From: JBCDIQ01 sp039024295
Lineage (GTDB): Bacteria > Bacteroidota > Bacteroidia > J057
Length of the DNA stretch: 6,981 nucleotides
Direction of reading: 5' to 3'
NCBI GenBank assembly: GCA_039024295.1
Contig: JBCDIQ010000315.1
Span: 1 to 6,981, forward strand
Positions 1 through 5,866 of the stretch are shown here, piece after piece. The first letter of the stretch is position 1. The number at the start of each line of letters is the position of its first letter. The translations under genes and the position numbers were made by a program. The notes beneath the pieces are model-generated. The model was not told the origin of the DNA, ran no database searches, and saw only the letters and a program-made list of their open reading frames with translations.

Positions 1-1
1 G

Positions 2-196
2 CTCTTACATGCTATTCCTCAAATTAGCTTATTAAAGGATAGTACGGTCAAAAAGGAGGTGCTAACAAATCACCTTTACGAAAAAAATCATGCGTGCTAC
101 CATGAAAAAATCTCCATGATTTTAAGAAAGGAACCCTACTCATATCACCAATTGACCTATTCCATACAGAAAAATACTTCTAGCCTATGCAGGTAA
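2..196 (+). CDS. C-terminal fragment of an unidentified protein (open at left edge)
   Basis: A reading frame is open from base 2 to a TAA at 194-196, giving 64 codons with no start inside the window edge. The translation begins LLHAIPQISLLKDS and ends QKNTSSLCR. It is rich in Lys, His, Tyr and Leu and has no low-complexity run, so it reads like protein rather than noise. The other two plus frames close within the first 35 bases. I do not recognise the family: there is no catalytic motif, signal or sorting tail. The region is more AT-rich than the genes to the right. It could be the end of a real gene, a degraded remnant or a chance open frame; a 64-codon open frame in AT-rich DNA is only weak evidence. 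Confidence 0.35.
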   Translation, partial: LLHAIPQISLLKDSTVKKEVLTNHLYEKNHACYHEKISMILRKEPYSYHQLTYSIQKNTSSLCR

Positions 197-367
197 ACCA
201 GATAATTAATAGGAGTTGGAACCCTTTTATGGACATCAGAACGGAACTTCACAAAATCGTGGAATAATTCTCTGATGGTTTTAGCTGATTTTATTAGGTT
301 CAACTATATTTAATGGAGCATCTGTGATCCTAAGTCACTCCATGAGCATTCAACTACCTGGAATCAA
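197..367. other. Intergenic stretch upstream of the DUF4253 gene
   Basis: No credible gene is visible in this 171-bp AT-rich stretch. The only promoter-like string is TATATTTA at 305-312, which matches the Bacteroidota -7 consensus TAnnTTTG at all but the last base. It would give a leader of about 50 nt for the gene starting at 368. I see no TTG-type -33 element at the expected spacing, so the match is weak. There is no hairpin with a T-tract to end the frame that stops at 196. Confidence 0.3.
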
Positions 368-1009
368 ATGAATAACCTACTCTTCTTAATGGGAATTTTA
401 TCGTTTTTGGGCCTCGAACCAAATGGCCTTTCACCGAAAGAAACAAAACTGGTCCAACAGCTTGATTTTAGCATTGAGCTAATGAACGAACTGAAAAAAG
501 CCACCAAGAGTACCCTCACCCAGCTTCCTGCCATTGAAAAGGAGACAGCAGATGTCCTGGATAATTTTCATGAGGGCATTCAATCAGAAGTGCCCGACGA
601 CAAAGCTACCTCAATCCTTAATCGGCTGAAGGAGAAGTTCAGGGCAGAAGGCTACCTGATTTTTGTGTTTACACAGGAAAGTGAAACCAAATTTATCGGC
701 GTCATCCAGGGAACAAATGACTTGGATATCCTGAGGTACCGAAGGACCAATGGGATAAACTTTGACCTCGAAAATGAGGACATTGTGTCAAAAATCTCAG
801 CATGGAATGCTCAATTTGGGTTGACCGTTACCGGTTGTGGCCGAGATTGGGTTGAATTACAATTTATGCAGCTACCCAAGGATTTGGATGAATTTGCTTC
901 GGAGGTATATGACTTTTGCCCCGATATAGTGGACCAGGGCGTTGGGGAAGTAGCAAACCTGAAGCCTATGATTGAAGAAATGCACGGCATATGGCTGTGG
1001 TGGGACTAG
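368..1009 (+). CDS. DUF4253 domain-containing protein
   Basis: A 213-aa protein of unknown function. From memory of the family, the C-terminal half (about residues 95-213) fits DUF4253: a strand pair YLIFVF/FIGVI, then DLDILRYRRTNG, a helix around SAWNAQFG, the strand DWVELQF, the signature FCPDIVDQG (183-191) and the terminal WLWWD (209-213), which corresponds to the FCPDNVxQG...WxFWWD ending typical of the family. Residues 1-16 are hydrophobic, but no lipobox or signal-peptidase site follows. Residues 22-90 are charged and helical, probably a linker or helical hairpin. The start at 368 has no Shine-Dalgarno; Met8 is an alternative and would remove half of the hydrophobic stretch. It is transcribed alone and converges on the hydrolase gene with an 82-bp gap. 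No biochemical role is established for DUF4253 to my knowledge, and I propose none. The domain call is fairly firm; the N-terminus is uncertain. Confidence 0.8.
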   Translation: MNNLLFLMGILSFLGLEPNGLSPKETKLVQQLDFSIELMNELKKATKSTLTQLPAIEKETADVLDNFHEGIQSEVPDDKATSILNRLKEKFRAEGYLIFVFTQESETKFIGVIQGTNDLDILRYRRTNGINFDLENEDIVSKISAWNAQFGLTVTGCGRDWVELQFMQLPKDLDEFASEVYDFCPDIVDQGVGEVANLKPMIEEMHGIWLWWD

Positions 1010-1091
1010 TGGTCGTAGATTTGAAATTTAGGCACACAGGCTTACTTTTTTGAAAGAAGGATTTATCCTCATTTACCCAATAAAAAGCTGC

Positions 1092-2537
1092 TTAACGCTT
1101 AACTATTTTCCTGCTGAAAACCTCAGAACCTGCTCTTACGCGCAAGAGATAGATTCCAGAAGCAATGGGTAGTTCAATAGATGTGTGTTGCCACGTTTTT
1201 CCATTTCTCAACAGCCTGCCATCTTGACCAAACACTTCCCAGTCAAATGGGGGCTTAATCCCTGTTACTTCAACTTTCCTGGAGGTGGGATTGGGTGCTA
1301 CTTTCAAAAAGGCAGATTGAGTGGCCTCGGGAAAATTGGAAGACACCAAGCCACAGGGATCATCGAAAAATTGGATGGTGCGTTTGTTGTGATTGGCAAA
1401 AAATTTATGCTCTCCATAAGCGACTTGCAACAGACTTCTAACTTGGTTGATTTGAATACTAGAAAGGGACCGAAAAGCAGGCCAGTTTCCCAGATTACTT
1501 TGTATGTCACGTTCGATTTCTGAGACGGGATCGGTAAGGAAATGCTTTGAGGTGATGAATTGATTGTTGGCTAATTCCTGAAAAAGGAGCATCGAAATCA
1601 TGGAATCAACCTGCGCCCGCTCAAAAATTGCTGGATAAATGGGAAATGGCTGGTTGAGGAAAAATTGGCTACAAAGCCCTCTGTTTACCATGGTTTGATG
1701 ATTCATCCGTGCATCAACGATCCCGTCTGGACCTATCGCTTCATCAAAAGGCATTAAACAAAAAAGGAGGTCGGCTTGTGTGGTGTCGGCTACGATTTCC
1801 TGGCTGCTGGCACAATACACTGCACTTGCACGGGTGGAAAAGGTCACCGAAAAAGCTCCTGAAAACCCGCCACCAGAGGACATCCCTATGGAATACAGCT
1901 GATTACGCTCCAGATCACCCCTTCTTGCAAAGCTATCAATGGCAATGTTCAGGTTTTGGTAGTCGATGTTATTGAGGGTATCCATGGGAAAACTCACCCA
2001 CCGAATGCGGCCATCTCCGTTGAGGTCCATGCCTGCGGTACTTTCCTGGCATTCGGGGATCACCACTGAATACCCTGCGTAATACAGGTCTTTGGCCACC
2101 TGAAAGCCATCTCCCCGGTCTGGATTGGCCCAACCAGATGCGCCCCCACCTGATCCGTGTAGCAAAAAGACGGTTCCTTTATGATTGGGCTGAAATGCTG
2201 TGTAAAAGGGTTGGGCAATAGAAGTGGTACGAATGGGTTCCAGCCTTAGAAAATCGGCGGGCACCGTGTCAAAATTGGCCGTAAGCACTACGTTTCGGTT
2301 GGGCATGATAAATGCCCCCCGCCATTCTCCCTCGTCTGCCACAAAGCTAACCTGATTCCCAGGAATGGTCCATGAGGTAAACACCTCGTAATCGCCCAGG
2401 GTCCGTGAAAAAATGTACACCGTGTCACCCGCCAGATACCTACCGGCACCATGCCCTTCATTCACTTGAACAGAAAATGTTTGGGCTGATAAGCAGGAGA
2501 GGCCTACACATAGAGAAAAGAAGAATATGCGAAACAT
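1092..2537 (-). CDS. Secreted alpha/beta hydrolase (esterase/lipase-like) with InlB-like repeat and T9SS sorting domain
   Basis: A 481-aa exported hydrolase. Residues 1-18 form a Sec signal peptide (MFRIFFFSLC..., cleavage likely after LSA). Cys15 lies in GLSC, which is not a good lipobox. Residues 22-89 resemble the divergent InlB B-repeat/bacterial repeat domain: AGDTV, a central W, then MPNRNVVLTANF. Residues about 100-392 are an alpha/beta hydrolase: oxyanion motif HGSGGG (127-132) and nucleophile elbow GMSSG with Ser220. The catalytic acid is probably in 264-275 and the His is His377 or His383; these are inferred. A D-x-N-x-D-G-x-I loop at 171-178 looks like a calcium-binding insertion. 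Residues about 411-481 are a T9SS type A sorting domain (APNPT at 414-418, SGIYLLRV, basic end KIVKR). It should therefore cross the outer membrane through T9SS. The substrate is unknown; phospholipase, polyester or carbohydrate esterase are all possible. It follows the propeller lipoprotein gene by 44 bp and is probably co-transcribed with it. Confidence 0.88.
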   Translation of the reverse strand: MFRIFFFSLCVGLSCLSAQTFSVQVNEGHGAGRYLAGDTVYIFSRTLGDYEVFTSWTIPGNQVSFVADEGEWRGAFIMPNRNVVLTANFDTVPADFLRLEPIRTTSIAQPFYTAFQPNHKGTVFLLHGSGGGASGWANPDRGDGFQVAKDLYYAGYSVVIPECQESTAGMDLNGDGRIRWVSFPMDTLNNIDYQNLNIAIDSFARRGDLERNQLYSIGMSSGGGFSGAFSVTFSTRASAVYCASSQEIVADTTQADLLFCLMPFDEAIGPDGIVDARMNHQTMVNRGLCSQFFLNQPFPIYPAIFERAQVDSMISMLLFQELANNQFITSKHFLTDPVSEIERDIQSNLGNWPAFRSLSSIQINQVRSLLQVAYGEHKFFANHNKRTIQFFDDPCGLVSSNFPEATQSAFLKVAPNPTSRKVEVTGIKPPFDWEVFGQDGRLLRNGKTWQHTSIELPIASGIYLLRVRAGSEVFSRKIVKR

Positions 2538-2581
2538 GTCATGGGGTATTTGTATGCGATAGGTTGCAAGTAGGAATGTCC

Positions 2582-4009
2582 TCAGAGGATTACCCCAATA
2601 ATTGCTGCATCCTTGGAATTATTCTGACTTGTTAGGGTATCATTTTCTAGGGTGAGGGTACCTGTAAAGGGGCAATCAAGAAAAATGAACCGCCCCCCAA
2701 TTGCAATTTCTCCCAAACGCGCATCATCGCTACTTGGGGCAAAGAGGGTTTGGCTGACTTGCCCATTAGGATCATATTGCAAAAGCAGCGGGCAATTAAC
2801 CCCAGCACAATTAGAAAATCGCTCAAAGGTAACTGGGTCGGACTGTACCTTTACCGAACCCGAAGTCCCGATCCCAAATAGGAGGTGATCCTGAGCATCT
2901 ACTGCCACCTCTGCCCCCAGCAGGTTTTCTGTGGACTTGATATGCCTCACCCAGACAGCACTGCCCATTTCATCTAATTTCCACACAAATAAATCCTTGC
3001 TGTCATTTTCTGATGCCAATGTTTCGAGGTCAAACTCTACTGGCCCCTGAAAACCTCCTACCACATATATTTCGCCTTTAGATGTACTCGCAACTCCTTT
3101 ACAAATGTCATTTCCACTCCCTCCCCAGGTTTTCATCCATCTGTAAGCCCCATTTGCATCATAGCTCACCAAAAAAGCATCTACAAAGCCAAAATTGGAG
3201 AATGAAACCGTAGTATCTGGTACTTCCAGGTAATTGGGACCTGTGTAATCGCCACCCAGATACACATTGCCGGCAAGGTCCACCTCCACAGCTTTGGCCC
3301 TGGCAATTCCTTGTCCGAGAATAGCACGTACCCAGTTCGTTTCCCCTGTTGGGGCCAAGGACAATACATAGGCATCTTGGATTCCTGTATTTACTATCCC
3401 CTCAAATGTACCTTCTGATTGGGCCCCTACAATAATTTGGTTGTCCTCGCCAATCTCCAGTTCATTGCCTCCGTCATTTTCAGGCCCACCATAATTTTTG
3501 GCCCAGAGCACCTCCCCTTCCGGATTTATCTTAAGCACCACCATGTCTAACCCGCCCATGGCAGAGAGGGTGAAATTTCCAAATATCACCGTCTGTTCAA
3601 AGTAGCCACTCAACACCAGATTTCCCTCTTTGTCACAATCTGCATCAAAAATATTGTCCTCCCCTGGCCCGCCAAATTGCAGGGTCCATTGTAATTCACC
3701 TGCTCTATCGTACTTCACGACCATGATATCTGCCATGCCCTTGCTGGTCAGAACCTCCGTTTGGCCTTCGATGGAGAGGGTCTGTTCAAATTTCCCACTG
3801 ACATACACATTGTCCTGGTTGTCTGCCGCTACCGCATCTATTTCGTCCTCCTCACTGGGACCTCTAAATGCATTTGCCCATTGCCAACCCGGCTGGACCT
3901 GTTCTTCTTCTTGCAGAGGTATATTTGTTGGTTCCTCCTCACGGTCTTTTTTACACCCTAACAGGATCACACACACCCCTACCAGCAAGGTAATTTTGTT
4001 CCACTTCAT
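2582..4009 (-). CDS. Lipoprotein with seven SBBP-type beta-propeller repeats
   Basis: A 475-aa surface or periplasmic lipoprotein. The N-terminus MKWNKITLLVGVCVILLGC carries a lipobox LLGC with Cys19 as the lipidated residue, followed by a charged, Glu-rich linker (20-40). The rest is seven degenerate repeats of about 57-67 residues, starting near 41, 104, 165, 222, 287, 349 and 416. Each follows the pattern G-x-x-x-W ... GG ... D ... (G)N-x-x-x-x-G-x-F ... D-x-x-V-x-K-x-D, typical of SBBP (seven-bladed beta-propeller) repeats. Blades 3, 4, 6 and 7 have drifted most; Cys401 and Cys406 in blade 6 could pair. There is no T9SS tail, consistent with Lol-type lipoprotein export. Such propellers usually bind proteins or glycans and have no catalytic residues; the partner here is unknown. 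It is the first gene of a probable two-gene unit with the downstream hydrolase, with no terminator in the 44-bp gap. The start is fixed by the signal peptide. Confidence 0.88.
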   Translation of the reverse strand: MKWNKITLLVGVCVILLGCKKDREEEPTNIPLQEEEQVQPGWQWANAFRGPSEEDEIDAVAADNQDNVYVSGKFEQTLSIEGQTEVLTSKGMADIMVVKYDRAGELQWTLQFGGPGEDNIFDADCDKEGNLVLSGYFEQTVIFGNFTLSAMGGLDMVVLKINPEGEVLWAKNYGGPENDGGNELEIGEDNQIIVGAQSEGTFEGIVNTGIQDAYVLSLAPTGETNWVRAILGQGIARAKAVEVDLAGNVYLGGDYTGPNYLEVPDTTVSFSNFGFVDAFLVSYDANGAYRWMKTWGGSGNDICKGVASTSKGEIYVVGGFQGPVEFDLETLASENDSKDLFVWKLDEMGSAVWVRHIKSTENLLGAEVAVDAQDHLLFGIGTSGSVKVQSDPVTFERFSNCAGVNCPLLLQYDPNGQVSQTLFAPSSDDARLGEIAIGGRFIFLDCPFTGTLTLENDTLTSQNNSKDAAIIGVIL

Positions 4010-4229
4010 CTATCTGTAATGTTGAAAGCTACTACACCTTGGATGGAGATTTCAGACCAAGGTTTAATCAGCAAGCGAGAAATGGGAAAAACTGATGATT
4101 TCCCTATTAATCCATATGCGAATCCTTATCTTATGGAAAAGAAGCGATAGATGAATGACACAGCAAGCGCAGATAAACCAGCTTGTAGAACCCCTAACTT
4201 AAAAGTTTAGCCCCATCAACACCCCCCTC
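4010..4229. promoter_or_regulatory. Divergent intergenic region with inverted and direct repeats
   Basis: This 220-bp non-coding stretch must hold the promoters for the propeller lipoprotein (leftward) and the sheath gene (rightward). Visible structure: a 7-bp inverted repeat ACCTTGG/CCAAGGT at 4036-4042 and 4057-4063; a 9-bp direct repeat CAGCAAGCG at 4069-4077 and 4161-4169; and a near-palindrome AACTT-AA-AAGTT at 4196-4207, ending 22 bases before the sheath start codon. No convincing -33/-7 Bacteroidota promoter pair is seen in either direction. The repeats are candidate operator sites only; none matches a regulator I recognise. Confidence 0.4.
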
Positions 4230-5792
4230 ATGGAATCCCAACAGACACCCGGCATCTACCAAACAGAAGTTCACACATTTCCCAACTCCGTGGCAGAAGT
4301 AGCAACGGCTATTCCCGCTTTTATTGGCTATACCCCCCAAGCGATCTACCAAGGGAAGTCATGCCACATGACCCCAATGATGGTAAATTCTATGGCGGAT
4401 TTCCTGGCCATTTTCGGCTATCCGGAGGATCCGACTACGCAACAACGGCCTCCCCAGTACCTCCCCAGCTATTTCCTTACCAAACGAAAGCAAAATCCGC
4501 CAAAGGGAAAATCTTATTCCCTCAATGGAGATACGTACACCATTGATCCTGATCCCAATACGATTTACTACCTGTACAACAGCCTTTCTCTTTTTTACCA
4601 AAATGGAGGTGGCCCTGCATACATCGTTTCCACTGGCAGTTATGGCCCGTCAAGTGGAAAGCCCATTCAACCGGGTGAGCACATCGTCAACCCCAATGTA
4701 TCGCTGGCAGACCTGCAAAAAGGCCTAAAAACCCTGAAAAAGGTGGAGGAGGTCACCATGTACCTTTTTCCAGAAGCCACCCTCCTCAATCCTGCCGAAA
4801 ATGGTACCTTGATGAAGCAGACCCTGGCCCAATGCAATGCGATGGAAACATCTATCGGGATTTTCGACATTATCGGTGGTCGGGAACCAGACCCGCTCTC
4901 CTGGCAGGATGATATCCAGAACTTTCGGAATGCTACAGGCGATGATTTCCTGAAACAGGGAGTCAGCTATTTCCCCTTTGTCAAAACCACTGCGGTTTCG
5001 GCCAACGAAGTGACCTATGAGAATATTCATGGGGGAGATGTGCGTGTTCTGGCCTCTGTCCTGAACCCGTCTACATCACCAAATCCAAAAGCAGAGATTA
5101 TTCTTAAAGAGATCAAGAAAGGAAAATATTCTCCAAGTCAAGGAAGCGCAATGCTCGCAAAAGTGAGCCCAACCTATCAGCAAATTGTTTCCATCATCCA
5201 GGAAAAGATCAATGTCCTGCCTCCAAGTGGGGTGATGGCCGGGGTGTATTCGATGGTAGATGCCAATGAAGGGGTTTGGAAGGCTCCGGCAAATGTCTCC
5301 CCCATGGGAGTCTCCGGACTTACGTTAGAGATCAATGGTAACGACCAGCAATCCCTGAATATAGATGCAGCCAGCGGTAAATCCATCAATGCACTGCGTA
5401 CCTTTCCCGGACAGGGTGTTTTGGTGTGGGGAGCCAGAACCCTGGATGGTAATGCTCAGGACTGGCAATATCTCAATGTGGTTCGAACCATTATGATGAT
5501 CAAACAATCCGCGAAGCTTGCCCTAAGGAATTATGCCTTTTTCCCCAATACAGCAGATACGTGGAAAGCTGCCAAAAGCATGCTGGAAGATTTTCTCACC
5601 CGTATATGGAGGCAAGGGGGACTGGCTGGTGTCAAGCCGGCTCATGCGTTCAATGTAAAGGTAGGACTGGGAAGCACCATGACCCAACAGGACATTGACG
5701 AGGGCAGGCTGCGAGTCACCCTGTTTGTGGCGGTTATGCATCCGGCGGAATTCATTGAAGTGAACCTCGAACAAAAGGTCGCACAACAATAG
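4230..5792 (+). CDS. Contractile tail sheath protein, eCIS type
   Basis: A 520-aa sheath subunit of a contractile phage-tail-like particle. The whole length fits the family. The N-terminus has TPGIYQTEV (6-14), FPNSVAEVATAIPAFIGYT (17-35) and LFYQNGGGPAYIVSTGSY (121-138). The middle has LPPSGVMAGVYSMVD (330-344) and GVWKAPANV (348-356). The C-terminal core has RTFPGQGVLVWGARTLDG (390-407), WQYLNVVRT (412-420), FFPNTADTW (437-445), FLTRIWRQGGLAG (455-467), GLGSTMTQQDIDEGRL (479-494) and HPAEFIEVNLEQ (504-515). The FPNSV...AIPAFIGYT signature is most like sheaths of Afp/PVC/MAC-type extracellular contractile injection systems. In these, sheath subunits stack around the tube and contract to drive it through a target membrane. 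The reading frame is intact and the start matches the family N-terminus; there is no Shine-Dalgarno. No tube or baseplate gene adjoins it. Family assignment is firm; which particle it belongs to cannot be told here. Confidence 0.93.
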   Translation: MESQQTPGIYQTEVHTFPNSVAEVATAIPAFIGYTPQAIYQGKSCHMTPMMVNSMADFLAIFGYPEDPTTQQRPPQYLPSYFLTKRKQNPPKGKSYSLNGDTYTIDPDPNTIYYLYNSLSLFYQNGGGPAYIVSTGSYGPSSGKPIQPGEHIVNPNVSLADLQKGLKTLKKVEEVTMYLFPEATLLNPAENGTLMKQTLAQCNAMETSIGIFDIIGGREPDPLSWQDDIQNFRNATGDDFLKQGVSYFPFVKTTAVSANEVTYENIHGGDVRVLASVLNPSTSPNPKAEIILKEIKKGKYSPSQGSAMLAKVSPTYQQIVSIIQEKINVLPPSGVMAGVYSMVDANEGVWKAPANVSPMGVSGLTLEINGNDQQSLNIDAASGKSINALRTFPGQGVLVWGARTLDGNAQDWQYLNVVRTIMMIKQSAKLALRNYAFFPNTADTWKAAKSMLEDFLTRIWRQGGLAGVKPAHAFNVKVGLGSTMTQQDIDEGRLRVTLFVAVMHPAEFIEVNLEQKVAQQ

Positions 5793-5818
5793 AGACACTG
5801 CGCCTCTCAAAGTAAAAA

Positions 5819-5851
5819 TGTGCCTGGCAAGCAGATGGCTCACCAGGCACA
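5819..5851. terminator. Shared hairpin terminator between convergent genes
   Basis: A perfect 9-bp stem TGTGCCTGG (5819-5827) pairs with CCAGGCACA (5843-5851) around a 15-base loop, inside which AGC/GCT can add three pairs. It lies 26 bases after the sheath stop and 15 bases beyond the stop of the minus-strand gene. Read leftward, the stem is followed directly by a T-run (complement of AAAAA at 5814-5818), a standard intrinsic terminator for the minus-strand gene. Read rightward it is followed only by CGTTCT, so it is weaker for the sheath transcript. Confidence 0.75.
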
Positions 5852-5866
5852 CGTTCTAACGCTTGC

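Noticed and set aside
84..123. 9-bp inverted repeat AAAATCATG/CATGATTTT with a 22-base spacer
   Set aside because: It lies inside the left-edge open frame, the stem is AT-rich with a long loop, and about one such match is expected by chance in a window of this size.
1185..1523. 112-codon plus-strand open frame
   Set aside because: It is antisense to the hydrolase C-terminus and T9SS sorting domain; no motif and no plausible start context.
1119..2537. Hydrolase as a lipoprotein via Cys15
   Set aside because: GLSC lacks Leu at the -3 position, and a T9SS sorting domain needs a freely cleaved Sec signal; an LSA cleavage site fits better.
3630..4019. 129-codon plus-strand open frame
   Set aside because: It lies antisense to the 5' end of the propeller lipoprotein gene, whose lipobox and repeats are clear. 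The antisense product is Ser/Pro/Cys-rich with no domain.
4024..4031. TAGCTTTC on the minus strand as a -7 element for the lipoprotein gene
   Set aside because: It differs from TAnnTTTG only at the last base, but the nearest upstream TTG is too far away and the leader would be only a few bases.
4151..4210. 19-codon open frame (MNDTASADKPACRTPNLKV) just upstream of the sheath gene
   Set aside because: A possible leader peptide, but there is no attenuator hairpin after it, no codon bias and no ribosome-binding signal; chance is the simpler explanation.
4230..5792. Sheath gene as part of a prophage
   Set aside because: No capsid, portal, terminase, integrase or lysis gene adjoins it, the flanking genes are ordinary chromosomal secretion cargo, and the N-terminal signature is closer to eCIS sheaths.
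5523..5852. 109-codon minus-strand open frame
   Set aside because: It is a shadow of the most conserved part of the sheath gene and runs through the terminator hairpin.
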